DNA of 64,000 nucleotides from positions 21,055,631 to 21,119,630 of the forward strand of contig NC_134569.1 in assembly GCF_050947875.1 (NCBI RefSeq), read 5' to 3'. Within the stretch, counting starts at the first letter, position 1. Each line of letters opens with the position of its first letter. Below, piece by piece: positions 31,740 through 52,800 of the stretch. The notes under the pieces are model-generated. The model ran no database searches. It saw only the letters and a list, made by a program, of their open reading frames with translations, and had not been told where the DNA came from. This DNA comes from Dermacentor variabilis (taxonomy: Eukaryota > Arthropoda > Arachnida > Ixodida > Ixodidae). Both the position numbers and the translations under genes were made by a program.

Positions 31740-34280
31740 TCAATTAATTTTTCCCCTACACTAACCCCACGAAGATGGATCAAAGCAAGCTTTTTCGTGA
31801 ATGCACAGCAATGACAGTGCTTGCATTGTCGTGCTTCTCAACTCTCTGGCAGGAAATGTGTACCAGAGCCTGTTACTATACACCAGTCACGCATACATTT
31901 TCAACATATACCTAATAAATCAGCAGCTAATTGGCAAAACCAGCATTGACGATGTTATTTCTTTTTTTGTAATCGTTTGCAGCGCGAAGCTAGCCCCACT
32001 GGTCATGGGTAACTTTTCCAAGCAGTCCTGGCGGATCTGCAGCTGATTAATAGTTTAACTTCAGCGACGACGTAAACGTCTTTCGAGGGTGCCGGTCAAG
32101 CGTGCATTTACACGGTCACGTATGCACCGCACACTGAGACAGATTCTCCACTCTGATTGTGCCAGCCGAGCGGATTCCTCGCGAGCTCCCACTTAACATA
32201 CGGACTTCATCCAAAGGAAAGAGGAAAACAGATACTCGCGGTGGCATCGCCATAGTGCATCGACACTTCGGTGTTTTTTTAAGTCTGGGCATTCAGGCCA
32301 AGAAAAAGGAAAACAAGGTGAAAGTACTCGTTTAGGAGTATGCGTGTGATTATTGAAGTTATTATCGGAATCGTTTATTCCCTACTTCAGTGAGATGGGC
32401 AAGTGCAAATGCGTCAATGATTGCACCGGCAATTGCATCTATTGACTTAAACTGAAGCAGTCCAGAAGTCGTTCAGCTATTCGAGTCAGGTATATGCACC
32501 CAAAAAGTAATATCCAAAACATAGTGAGAACAGAGGAGTGTTTTGCTCTTTCTCCATCGCATCGGCTACTGCGCCTCCGCGTAGAGCACGTCGTTGAGGG
32601 CAACAAATAAACGGGTTCTTGGCTGTGCATGTTCTGTAAAATAGTTTGAAACGTCTTTTTTTCTTCTCTAAGTAGCATAGAAACAATCATGTCTGTTACA
32701 ACACAGCGGGCCTACAGTTTCAGGACTGAAGAAACATCTGTCAAGATAAAATGAGAGGAAGTTCGTTGAGAGAAAGGCACGGACGTTGGCTCGAGGCGCA
32801 TTCCTCTAGCCAGCTGCTCGGCGCGGAGGAATAGGCAAGACAGAAGGAGAGAGGTACAAGACCGGTGGCGAAGAGCAGCAGCAAACGCCTGTAGATGTAG
32901 TAGTAGTAGATCATGCACGTACCGAGGGCAATCGCATAGCATACGATTCCACAACGTGAGAAACGTGGCGTACCGTAGCTCGCGGCCTGCAAGCTCGCGT
33001 AATGTGCACGTACCGGACGTGTAAACGCCACTCAGCCTGCAGAAGTATGGAACTAGTGCGCTGGGTTTCGGACTGGAACCCTAAATGAAATCCCGCTTAC
33101 AGCACGTATTCGTTATAATTGCTCTTGAAGGAATAGGCAGAGCATCTGGAATAGTCGTAACACGCAGAAGTAGCTGTTCCTCGGCGGTGGTTTGTATTCT
33201 TTCCGACATCGACTGCAAACACGCGCATTTCGAGCCACCTTTACGGGAAAGAATAAAACGGACAGCCAACGAGGGGAAGCGGCGCAACAGTGCCTCGGAA
33301 CCCCCCTTTTCTCTTCGCAGCCTCGCCATTCGGGCCATTAAAGAAGAAGGGGGAAGAGGGGGGGGGGGTGCCGTTCTCGCATCTGACCTTGGCTGCTGTG
33401 GCGAGCGCGTCTGGACGATGGCCAGCAGCGCGCGGCGGCTGTGCGAGCGGCCCGGCGCACTGTGCGCCCTGAATACAGAGCAATCTCGCCGCAGCAGCCC
33501 CCGGCGTGCCGCCCCAGGCGCACCACGGCGCCAAGTGGCCGGCGGGTCTCCTCTCTCCGGCGAGGTGTTGTAGTCGGTGCTGGCGAGCGCGCTGCCTTGC
33601 CACTGGATCTCTCGGCTCGCTGCCGCCACCGCTGCTCGCTTGCCCAAGACTATACGGCGTCCAGCACTGGGACTTATACGTATGCGCTCTGCGCCGCCGA
33701 GGTTCGGAAAGAACGGCCGGACTTCCTGGTTCATAAAGCGTTTCTTGGGAAATAAGAAGAGAAGGGCGGCTCAAGACGAATGCAAAGTGTGTGCGTAGGA
33801 GCTGCGAAGTGCACGCGCACGCCGTGTCGAGACACATTAAGCGATGGAGGGCAAGATACGGAGCGTTATCGCGAAAGAAATGTTTACCTGCGCATGTTTG
33901 CATTGTGCGTACTTGTGTTAAGTGTGAGTATGCGTAAAAGCCGTTGTTCTTTTTTTTTTTCTCGTGACTTTTCTTTGACAGTCGGAGCGTGTTCAACCAG
34001 GAAACTGAACCGGTGGTACACGATGGGACTGGCGTGCAATATGAGGAATCGATCGATTCGTTGCGTGTTCGCGGAATCCTGCAGTAGGGCTTTTCAGATG
34101 AAACAGCGCACGCTAGGCACATTCATAACAATGCGTCGCCGAGTGATAATGGTCGAGGCAATGAATAACCAGAGAACTTCAAATGCTACGTGCTGTTGCA
34201 ACGAACAGAAAAGAAAGAATAGCGCAGGCGACTGTAGGCTCTCGGGATCAAGTTCTTAAGTTATGCTGCAGACATAACAC
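31740..34280. other. Unassigned interval with a CpG-rich patch at 33230-33740
   Basis: The CpG-rich patch has long overlapping frames on both strands, as at other CpG islands in the window, but no domain and no clear donor. The rest is featureless. Confidence 0.35.
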
Positions 34281-42525
<8,245 letters not shown>

Positions 42526-42648
42526 ATCCTTTTCTCTCTCTCACCTATCGTATCCCTTTGTCCCTCCCCCACTACAGGGTAGCCAACCGAAGATAATCTC
42601 TGGTTAACCTCCCTATCTTTCCTTTGCCTCTCTCTCTCTCTCTCTGCT
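42526..42648 (+). repeat. LINE 3' end, rightward copy
   Basis: Reads CCCCCACTACAGGGTAGCCA, then GAAGATAATCTCTGGTTAAC, CTCCCTATCTTTCC and a (CT)n tail. This is the reverse complement of the pattern at 6640-6760, so the copy is on the plus strand. No coding sequence is attached. Confidence 0.7.
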
Positions 42649-42879
42649 GCTACGTGTTAATCCTAGAACGCAGCGCCAGATTCGAGAAACGAACACCCCG
42701 AAGCATGTGGCATGTGCCGTCATGAAAGCGGAGAAGGTTGTTTTCTGAAAATTATGTACCTTTGATATGACTTCCACCGCCTGCCTCACTGGTTGATATT
42801 TTCCTTTAGCGTGCTGTCAAAGGACACAAACTGTGGGACAAGGATAGGAGGCGTCCTCGTCTGTGCACAAGAGGGACCG

Positions 42880-42975
42880 GAGAAAGCGAGGAGGAGACAG
42901 AAATGAGAGGCAAAATGCAGGGAGGTTAACCGCAAGATCCGGTTTTCTCCCTACACCGTGTAAGGCTGAGTGTGC
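42880..42975 (-). repeat. LINE 3' end fragment, adjoining the LINE copy at 42990-44930
   Basis: GAGAGGCAAAATGCAGGGAG, then GTTAACCGCAAGATCCGGTT and CTCCCTACACCGTG match the 3' UTR of this LINE superfamily. It lies next to a second 3' UTR (43000-43120), so two insertions or an internal duplication are present. Confidence 0.55.
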
Positions 42976-42989
42976 GAGAGAGAAAATAT

Positions 42990-44930
42990 ATATAAATGAA
43001 AGGCAGGGAGGGCAACCAGGACTTAGCCTGGTGGGCTACCCTACACTAGAGAAAGGGAAGGAGGGATGGAAAGAAGAGAAAGCCCATGCGGATATCGCCG
43101 ACGTGGAAAAGTTTTCTGCTTTATATCTACTCTGTCCGGATCACAGACGGTCGCTCAGTCCGGTAGCTTTCAAAAATCGCAGCAGCGCTTTTGTGCCCTT
43201 TTGTAGCAGCGATATGCGAGCCCATGGTCTCATTGTTCAAAGTGAATAGTTTTTTATCCAACTGATTTAGAGCTGTGCAGAGGTCGTGTTTTTCATTTTC
43301 AAAAGATGGGCAGTAGCACAGTAGGTGTTCTATAGTCTCCTCGACACCGCAGGCATTGCACTCTACCCTATCAGCCATTCCAATCAAACATGTATAGGCA
43401 TTGGTGAATGCAACGCCCAAGCGTAAGCGACACAGCATTGTTCTGTCATTTCGCGGAAGCCCAGGTAACAGCCGCTGTTACACAGACGGATTGAGAGAAT
43501 GCAATCGATGCTGAAAGAATTCAGGTGTGTGTCACTTCTGCAATGTCATACGGTGCGCTGGCTTTCTTAAGTGTTGGGCTTCATCAGTCCGCAATAAATG
43601 CACAGAAACAAGGTTTGTTCGTTCGTGTGCTTTGAAATTAGCACACGAACTATTAGCCACTATTGAAACACGATGTCCTGTCTTTTCGCTATCATATGAT
43701 GGTGCATTTGTCGCACCTCCGACACGAGTTATTCACTGGACGCGCGACGAAGAGCTGACAAAAAACATTGTAGGGCCGCGTTTGAGCTTCAGAAAATTGC
43801 CCACCGATTAGCCAATTGGCCGTTAATATAATCAACGGTACCTCAGAGGGCAACAAGCTCCGAACAGGTCGATGTTGTGACGTGAGAAACCTTGTATCTG
43901 ATGCTTATTGATCGTAATGGTATAACCACTGCGTCAGTGGAGCTGGTCCGAATGGAAGCGCCATCCGTATATATGCGGACTCGGTCAAAGTAGAAAGTGT
44001 GCAAACAGTCAGAGTTGCTTGCTTCAAGACCATAGTAGGCAGGTAAGCCTTCTTTCTTATTCCTCTAACGGAAATGCGCGCTTCAGGTTGTTTTAAACAC
44101 CCCAAAGCTGACGATGAATGTGGGAAGCAATGCGTACAATTTGTCTTCCAACTTGCGTGTGATATGTTTCTTGCATGTGTCTTCTATAAGGTCTTCAAAG
44201 ACTGACCAGTCGATTTGGCGAGAGACAACTGGCAATGAGGCTTCTAGCCCATCGATTCTCACATAGGTAGGAATATGGTCACTTCCATGGGTTTCAATAT
44301 CAGCGAAGCATTGCACGCTCGAAGACAGACAACTTGACCCCAGTGTCAAGTCTGGGCAGCTGCTGTGCGTTGTTCCTCGCAGGTTTCCGTCATTTAGAAG
44401 ACGCAGGTTGTGGCCTGATGAAAATGATATCTGTGACCTGCCCCTTGAATTAATCCTGGAGCGTCTCCATGTCTGGTGGTGAGCGTTGAAGTCCACTCTT
44501 ATTATCGAGGGACCTGGAGTCGCAGGTCACTATATCTTTTGATATTTTGCAATCAAATTGACTTGTTGAGGAAAGGTAGACGCCGATAAGTGTAAAAGAC
44601 AGTCTCTTCTTTTTCTCAGTAACACATACGTATTGGTTATCGTCGTGGGGTAAGGGCTGGGTGAAATACGTAAGGTCCTTGCGAATGTAAACCAGAACCT
44701 TACTACTTCAGGCACACGTGGATGAAAGGAAAAGCTCATATCTTGATAGTCTTATGGTAGCTAGTGATAAGTTCGGTTCGCAGATGACCAGTATAAGAAA
44801 TTGGTTTTCAAACACAGACTGCCGGAAACACGAAAAACGTTACCTCAGGCCTCTCGCATTCAATTGGGATATGGAGGTGCTTCTGACATTCCGAAACGAT
44901 CGCTGTTGTTGACGACGAGCCATGGTTCCT
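42990..44930 (-). pseudogene. LINE ORF2 remnant: endonuclease and RNase H present, reverse transcriptase deleted
   Basis: Read leftwards from about 44930: an endonuclease N-terminus (LNARGLR, ICEPNLSLATIRLS), VLVYIRKDLTY, SFTLIGVYLSS, DFNAHHQTWRRSR and a GSDHIPTYVRI end near 44210. After IDWSVFEDLIED the frame breaks, and by 43980 an RNase H domain begins (RIYTDGASIRTSS, SELVAL). Thus the whole RT, normally some hundreds of residues, is missing. The RNase H is decayed; the second catalytic Asp region reads F-stop-SSNAALQ and further stops follow. The C-terminal tail at 43438-43127 is open (LGVAFTNAYTCLIGMAD, CNACGVEETIEHLLCYC). The 3' UTR is at about 43000-43120. This is an I/Jockey-type LINE with RNase H. 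Dead copy. Confidence 0.85.
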
Positions 44931-44939
44931 CTGTATAAG

Positions 44940-46440
44940 TTCTCAAGCATAAGATAGGATAGACAAACTTTATTAAAAGAACAATCAGAATAATTGTTAA
45001 CGGTCAGGGCCACTAGTCCAGGGCTCCGCTTGCTCTTGCCATCTTCTCAGCTCTCTGGATCAGCTCGAGCTGGTCGTCGAAGGCCGAGCTGGACAGCAGT
45101 GCCTCCCATTGCTCCCTCGTTGTGTTCTTGTCCTGGTGTTCTATGTTGAGTAGCGCGCACTCCCAGGTAACGTGGTATAGGGTTGGCGTGGCCTCGCACC
45201 ACGGGCATTCGTCCCCGTAGGCTGTGGGGTGTATGCGATGATTATAATATGTGTAGGTTCGTGCAAGTGCCTGACTGGAGCCTACGCCAGGCAGCGGCAT
45301 CCTCTGTTTTTAGATTTCTATGGGTTTCCCCATTTTTATTTAGTTTGCTTTACTATTTTTGGGTAACATAGGAAATCTGGGGTGGTGGATATCAGAAGCG
45401 GCTCCCTCTGTGGTGGTTCACGATGGCTGAATACTCAAGGTCTACATAGTCCGGATCTTCTGCAGCTGGTGCGATGAGTGCTCGGTTATGCACGAATCTT
45501 CGAGCTGCTCTGTCAAATTGTTGGTTACCCGTGATGCCAGTGTGGAGATGATGGTTTCGGGGGTGATGTCCTCAGTGTCTTTCTCGAGTATTTGGGCTAA
45601 GACTTGTGCAGCAGGTCTTCCGATTCTTCCCTGTAGGAAGTTGCGGCAGGCCTACTGGAAATCTCTGAGGATGGTCAGTGATTTGTTTATGTGTTAGCTT
45701 TCGCGGATGGCTAACGCGATGGCTAGCTCTTCGGCTTCCGTGATCGTGCAGGGGCGGGTCGATGCAGCAGAGGGTCGATGCAGCCTCGGTGGTTGCATAC
45801 CACTGAGACTGTGCCCTTGTTCATCGTCCCATATACACGGCGGCGTCCGTAAAATAGGCCGTGGTTTGGAACCTGAATGTTCTCCCCATGTACTGGACCC
45901 TCGCTCTCCTCCTGCCGAAGTTTAGGTTAGGGTCCCTGTTGCGTGGTATCGGGGCAACGTGATACCTGTCCTGTACGTGACGAGGTATCGAGCAGGTTTC
46001 TTAGGTTCGTGTTGTTATAGCTTGGAAGCCCAAGGTTTGTAGGACCTGCCGGCCCGTGTGAGTCTGCGAAAGTCTCTGTTGTTGCGAGACGTAAAAGGCT
46101 TCTGTCAGTTCGCTCAGAGTGTTGTGTAACCCTAGTACCAGCAGTTTTTTCAGTCGATGTACTCATCGGCAGGTGGAGAGAGGTCTTGAAAGCCATTCTC
46201 AAGAGCATGTAGGCATGCTTCGTCTCGGACTGTCTGAGATGGTAATAGGGCAGGCTGTATGTGATTCTGCTCACCACCAGGCTTCTGACCACTGGACTTC
46301 TGAAGGCTTGCGAGAACTGGATTGATGGCATCCAACACTTGCAACGCAGTTTGAGCTGTTGGTGTCTGTAGCTTGTCCAGAACACGAATAGCATTCACCA
46401 GAGTGCTGAGCATGCATGACAATAATTTGTTGGTCTTGGT
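44940..46440 (-). pseudogene. Second degenerate LINE ORF2 remnant with a different C-terminal tail
   Basis: On the minus strand, 46394-46150 carries RT-thumb-like sequence (VVSRITYSLPYYHLRQSET, LLRMAFKTSLHLPMSTSTE). Next come scattered RNase H-like pieces near 45840, and a C-terminal tail at 45300-45013 with YNHRIHPTAYGDECPWCEA and LYHVTWECAL, a C-C-H-C tail of another tick LINE lineage. The 3' end at about 44949-44980 reads TTTAATAAAGTTTGTCTATC. Many frameshifts and stops separate the pieces. It lies immediately upstream, in transcription direction, of the preceding LINE copy. Confidence 0.75.
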
Positions 46441-48010
46441 CCATCAATTCATCAGAGTGACCTTATAAGTCTCAAAAGTCAACGTGGTCTCCTTAACTGA
46501 TAAGTTAAGGCGGATTGAAGTTATGCTACAGGTTATGGGAGGAGAGCGGCACGATATAGGGTTCAGAGGTTTAGGCATCACGCGGCCAGAGCATCTGCAC
46601 GCAGTAGAAGAGCCTCCATGCGTCAGTTAGCTGGCATGGCCAGGGTCCCTGGTATGGCTGTGCTTTTTCCGCGGTCTTTAAGCACACAAAAACAATTCCT
46701 GCGCAGTGTAGCAATCTCACTGTGGTATATAAATCGGAGTCGACGAAGATGGCGTTGTTATACTTCCTCCACTGAAGGCGTGCCCAAGGTTCACCATCTC
46801 TGACAACGTTGACCAGCGGAAGAGAGCATAACGAAAGCATATACACATTACATCGCACCAGAATACACGAACCGTCTCGGAGGGTGTTCTAAATTTCGCG
46901 CCTTCTTGTGGACTTCTCGCACGTGTAAGAGAAAAGAGCTTTTGTGGAACACTTGCTTTACCCTCTGCGTATACTTAACCACCACATTGAAACTCAGCTT
47001 CAGTGACTTTCGAGACTGATAAGGTCACTCCGGCGATCTACGGTTGAGACGCGTCACCGAGGCGTGTGTCCCCATTCAGCCATTTCGTGCGTTGCAGAGG
47101 AGATACCACGTGCAGGTTGAAAGATGTCAGAAAATAAGGGAGAAAAAACGAAAAAAAAAAACAACTTGCGCCGCTTTTCGGAGGGCTTTCACATATCGCT
47201 TGATCGTACGTAGCACAGTTAGCACGCTTGCGGAGGATCGACATACGAAGCGATCGATCGAAGGCAAACGAGGACCACCTTTCTCGCCTGTAGGCCCCGA
47301 AGTGTCACCAGCGGCACGGTAGGGAATCGCTGACCTCTTGCACGTGCGCGATTACCGGACGCTTGGGCTTAGTCGCGCAGGTCGTCGCAGCTCTCCAATA
47401 ATTTCTGCGGGAACGGAAGAGAACGCATCGCATTTATCAGAGCGAGTTTGACTCGGCGCAGTAGGCCGCGCCGGGCGCAGTTTTTTTGGTGTCCACCATC
47501 GGATGCATGCAGCGTGCTTAGAGATCTTGTGCCCCGCTTCCGGACCACAGTATGCATGCGATGCGGCCCCGCTCGCGGGCTCGCTCGATTCGACTCGGCG
47601 CGGCGTGACCTGGCTCGCGACCCCGGTGTATACGGGCCGTCTAAAGCGGAGCGCATTTTCCTTTTTCGATTCGTGGCTCGTGGGTATGCAAATTTTATTC
47701 CGGATTAGTCGCGAGCCGTCCCGTGCTTCCGAGCCTCTCAAATTTGTGGTATTGGCCAATCGGGTTATTAATTTGCGTCCGGTCGCGTGCGGGCTCGCGT
47801 TTGCCTCGTGCCTCCTCGTCTGCCCGTGCCGCCTCCGCTGCTGTATAGTATAGGAACACGCAGGATTGCTGAAGCAGTACAGAGAGCGGGTGAACCAATT
47901 GTAAAACAAGTGTGCTGTGCAGAAATTTCACCGGTGACTTGTATATTTATGCCGACGTTACCTGTATAAGCTCGACAAGGGTGAGCGTTAAAATTGCAAA
48001 CTGTTGACAA
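46441..48010. other. Unassigned interval
   Basis: The frame 46858-46571 on the minus strand is open but not recognised. A CpG-rich patch lies at 47340-47830 with overlapping frames on both strands. No RNA gene or repeat was identified. Confidence 0.35.
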
Positions 48011-48017
48011 GATTTTA

Positions 48018-48203
48018 GCAAAGGAGGTGGAGGAGGAGACAAAGGAGAGGAAAGACAGGGAGGTTAGCCAGTGTAAGTACCGGCTGGCTACCCTGTGCTG
48101 GGGAAAGGGGTAAAGGGAATAAAAGGAGAAAGAAGAAGAGGGAAAAAAATGGAAAAAAAAAGAGAAAATTCACACAGTAACGCGAAACTACGCGCTACAA
48201 CGT
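48018..48203 (-). repeat. 3' UTR of the LINE at 48204-49841
   Basis: Continues directly from the ORF2 stop. It contains GAGGTTAGCCAGTGTAAGTA, ACCGGCTGGCTACCCTGTGC and a GA-rich block that ends in AAGGAGGTGGAGGAGGAG, representing the 3' terminus on the minus strand. It is shared almost letter for letter with 31380-31490. Confidence 0.85.
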
Positions 48204-49841
48204 TCAAAGGCGGTCGCACAATTCGCAGTTCCTTAAAAACTTCAACAGAGCCCTTAAGGCCTTCAGTGCCGAAGCCCGTCTGGACCAATGTCCTAGAGCT
48301 TTTTCCTCTGTAAAGGGGCGATTGTCCAGTTTTGCGAGAGCGGTCACGAGCACTTTTCTTCGCACTGCGTAACGGGGACAGTCACATAGGAGGTGTTGAA
48401 TCGTCTCCTCGCAGCCGCAGGTGTCACAAGTAGGGCTGTCGGCCATGCCAATGCGGAATGAATATGAGTTCGTGAATGCCACGCCGAGCCACAGGCGGCA
48501 CAGAAGTGTTGCTTCCGCTCGTGGCAACCCTGGTGGTAGGCGGAGTTGCAGACGTGGATCCAATTTGTGGAGACGTGCGTTCGTGAAATCACTGGTGTTC
48601 CACAGATTCTGCGTAAGCTCGCGGGCGAGGGAGCGAAGACTTGTGGCTGCGTCTGTTCTTGACAGCGGTATGGGTATAATCTGGGCACCATCATGAGCCG
48701 ACCGGGCAGCGTCATCCGCACTGTCATTTCCTGAAATTCCACAGTGTCCCGGTATCCACTGGTAGATGATGTTGTGTCCCTTGTTGATTGCGTGATGGTG
48801 GAGCAGTCGGATGTCTGCGACTAGGTGCTCATTTGGTCCATGGTTGAAAGGAGACATCAGACACTGAAGAGCTGCCTTTGAGTCACATAAGATGGACCAT
48901 GAATGTGATGATTTGTGAACTATAAACTCCAGAGCAGCACGGATAGCTGCGAGTTCTGCAGCCGTCGATGACGTAATGTGAGATGTCTTGAACTTGAGGG
49001 TGACGCACTCTGCGGGAATCACCACTGCTCCAGCAGAACTATTAGAGGATACAGAACCGTCTGTGTAAACATGGATGCGTCCTCTGTGCTGTTCATGTAG
49101 CACTGAAAGCACGGTTTGTTTGAGGGCGAAAGTGGACATCTCCGTTTACCTTTTGATACCGGGAATAGCAAGAAGAGCCTGGAGTGGATGGAGGCACCAC
49201 AGCGGTTGAGGTGGTCGTGCTGCAGGCGTGAAGTTTGATGGTAAAATTCCATGGTTGGCGGCAATAATCTTGCTAAACGCTGAACGAGGTCGAGCGGCAG
49301 GAAGGGAGGCGAGATGATGCGATGGAAGGCGGGCGAAGTGCCTGATATGCATCCTTAAAGTGTCGACTTGAAGATACGTGTTGATGGGGTGGTCATGCGC
49401 GATGGCTATTGTTGCAGCCGTGGACGCACATCTGGGAAGACCAAGGCAAATTCGCAGAGCTTGCGCTTGTACAGATTGGAGGGCACGGAGGTTGGTCTTG
49501 CCGGTCCCACCCAGTACAGGTAAGCTATAGCGCAGGAGACCGAGGAACAGTGCGTTATAGAGTTGGAGCATCGCACTCACAGACGCACCCCATGACTTGC
49601 CCGCAAGAAATCTGAGCACGTGGGTTATCATGACTAATTTCCTTTTTAGGTAGGATATTTGAGGACTCCAGGAAAGGTCGCGATCTATTATCACTCCTAG
49701 AAACCGGTGCGTCTTAGCAAAGGGCAGCGCAGAAGAGCTGCGGAAGAAAGGAGACCTGTACAGGAAAGGCGCTCTTCCTGTCCCGGTCTCCTTTTTTTTT
49801 TTTTTTTCGCAACACTTCTGCGATACCCTTTGCAAAATCAA
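48204..49841 (-). pseudogene. LINE ORF2 C-terminal half: RT thumb, RNase H and Cys/His tail, one in-frame stop
   Basis: The first part (49841-49146) has HRFLGVIIDRDLSW, VLRFLAGKSWG, LLRYSLPVL and ALRICLGLPRCAST, typical of the RT thumb and connection of I/Jockey-type LINEs. A TAA at 49148-49146 follows in frame. The second part (49139-48204) has an RNase H1 domain with all four acidic residues in place: D27 (YTDGS), E62 (TAAEL), D86 (CDSK) and D139 (GND), plus the PGHCGI histidine loop. Then come LGVAFTNSYSFRIGMAD and a CDTCGCEETIQHLLCDC zinc-like tail. RNase H would degrade the RNA strand during reverse transcription. The catalytic RT core and endonuclease are absent. Near 49790-49806 a 15-base A run on the minus strand marks a probable truncation or rearrangement. 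One stop only suggests a young insertion. Confidence 0.9.
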
Positions 49842-52800
49842 GGGTGAGCGGACGACACTGCACGTTGTGAGAGTTGAAGCTATGATGATTTGGTCACTGG
49901 TTTGAAGAGCGTCCTCTGAATAGTAAGAATCATTACGAGCATTAAATTATTTTGTACGCCTTCTAGCTTCTGCAGCGTACGATGCATGGTGCTAGTGAGA
50001 AAGAGTAAAGCAAGCTATCGCTACGATCAGTTGACGAATCCAATTTTGCGATTCATCTTGCCGAGTCCGAGCGTGCCCAAAGTCTCGTTTGCACGCATAC
50101 TGAGGGTGGAAGCCTGTCGGAAGATGCAAAGAGAAATTGAGGACATCCCTCGACGTCCATAGATTAAGCGTCGTCTCCTTATGTTGTGTTTCATGCCGCA
50201 CTCGACGTGCCGAGGGTCAATAAATATTCGCCATGGTTACACCTATTTACATAATTAAGTAATAATTAACCGCTGCTAACTGCATGTACCCGTTGCCTTC
50301 TCCACCCAGCGTGCTTCCTGACCTGTACGCGGAGCAAAGGAGAGCGATCGCTCCAGAGAGTCCTTCCACGCTCTCTTCGAAAACGCGCCCTCGGCCACGT
50401 TCAAAAGAGCGAGTCCCTGCGTCTTAGCAGCTGCCCCGTCTGATCTGCTCAGCGCAACCCACATCGCGGGAGCGAGCGCGTGTGGCTGCTGGTCGGCGGA
50501 ACTCGGCGACTTTTCGCGCTGTCGTTCTGACCGGGTCAGTTTCGTGACTTTAAAGCCATAACAACGCGGAAGCGAGGCTCCTCGTTTCCCCATGCGAGAT
50601 GCGCCGAGCGTTAGAACTTTCGACCTCCAGCTTGTTCTGGAGCTACCAAACTCGCGTCCAAACAGACGCGAGCACGAATGTGTCTGCAGGCCAGCCGATT
50701 GGTTGAAGAGAAGTCGCCGTCACGTTTCTGCGTTTTCTTCTTCAGCTGTCGTCGCCCTGCACGCTGTAGCTCCCTCTTCTCAGAAACAAATACCGCCTGA
50801 AGCTGTTCAAGAAAAATATAACATACGTGAGCAATTTGGTTTTGGGATGAAGCCTCAGTGAGAACGTACGTATATAATAACGGTGGCTCCGTATAGAGAG
50901 TCACCACTGTTTGATCGAGTGGTATATCCTGTCGTAACGCCTCTTACCCCGCACCCCGCCTCGAAAATTCATATCCTGACGTCTCCGTGGGTGGCTTGCA
51001 CACGCTGGCAGAGGACCTAGCAATTTGTTTCTCTCGTAGGTTGCGCGCCGACGAGCGAGCCTCGCTATGTCGGCAAGTTACGTGATCGTATACGCGCTTA
51101 TATGGGAAGACCCGTGGCACGTGCGGCACGGCCCTCTGCTCTACTTTCTCGTAAGCACTGCGGCATTGTTTCGCGAGATGACGAAGAGGTCTCAAGTTGC
51201 GCGCATCATAGGAAAGGAAGGGGGCTTCGCCTTCCGTCGTACTCGATAACAAGGGGAATTTTCTGCGGTCTGGCTGCTGCTGTCTTTCCGTGTTGCAGCG
51301 TGTGATTAAGTCAGTTACCGTCGTAGTTTTCAGCCGAATGTTGCAATTTGGGAGCAGCTGCTTCGTGGGCCGAGATCTCGGGAGGAGAAACTTGCAGTGG
51401 TGATGTACTAGGGAAATATCAGAGCTGTGCGTAACTGCGGCCAACGTGGTGGATATGCGACGTTTATTTTTTATTTTCACGTCACCCTTAATATGCTTAC
51501 CGCACAAGGCTAAACATGGATAGCAGCAACGAACAACACGGGTAGCGCAGGCTTCCAATTGATTTTATTAGCAGAAAGACCATTTATATAAGATTATGCA
51601 ATGAAAACACCAAAATGAAAAGTACAGAAGCGCCGTTGTCACCTAATCGCACCACATGGAACCGCCGTTACTTCTACATCATATACAAGCGGTTTATCAT
51701 CGAAAGAGGGACGCCGAAGACGTTGGCCGATGCTCAGTCTGTCTCCTGACGGACGTCGGTGTGGTGACGCTGCATAACGGGACCCGCGGCGGATGACGGT
51801 TGTGTGAATCAGGCCTAGCGCCGGGCGCAGTGCGTGGCAGAATATGCGTGATGATGATAACGAGTTACATTTTAACGGTGCACCAGCACAACGGATTATG
51901 ATACGAAGCTGACAGCTGGACGGTCGACTGTTATAGCAAGAAAAGGTGCTAGGTCAGTGGCGGCGACGAATATCTATCTACAAGAAAGGCTGCGCAAGCT
52001 CAGCAGATTATGGCCTATAGCTGATCAATAAAAAGTAGAACTCGCTCGCTTACTCACTTTCCTTGAGAACGGCGTCCCCATTTGGTATCACGTTTCAAGT
52101 ACGTATACATAGCAAATTGCTCTCACACCCTCTTCTCAAGTGCGCTTCTTAGTCTGAGCCCTTGTTCTATAGCGTTCCTAGATAGCCGTGCTACAAGGTT
52201 TCCTTTTCCGCCGCCGGCGCGCAGCCGAGCGTGCCGGCTTTCCCATCTGCCACCACACACCAGCGCAGGGGCCATTGTCTTCCAGCCGATATGCTCGGCA
52301 CATCCCCGATGGCCTCGCGTGACAAGCAGCCCCGCGAACCGCCGACTTCTGCAATCGGCAGCGGCGATCTAAAGGACTTCGTTTCCAAGGCAAGCGGCGA
52401 CCCTCGGTCGGGAGGACACGCGCGAAGTTCCTCCCCTTCGCTTCCTTCGGGCGAGTCGCGGTCTTCTGACGAAACGCCCTGTGCCGCGCGCGCCGAGTGA
52501 CCCGAATTTTCTTCGAGTATTTACGTAAGCCGATGGGCGCTGTAAACCGGAACAACAGCCTCAGCTCACCCGTATAGCATGCGTGCCGCCGCTTGCAGTG
52601 TTCGGCGGGCCATCGTCCGGGGGTCCCCCTAAGCGTTTCCTCGTGATAACGCTCTCACTGCGGAGCGTCGAGGACGCCGCATACAATGGTGCCAGACCGT
52701 TACGAGAGACTCTGCGGCTATACGATGTCGTCGCCGGGCCTCTCTTCATTATTTATTTCCCGCGTACGCTGTTCGGCCCTAATTCTCGCTACTTAGCGGG

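Noticed and set aside
33241..34122. 293-residue minus-strand frame
   Set aside because: Lies across a CpG-rich patch, competes with equally long plus-strand frames and has no recognisable family features.
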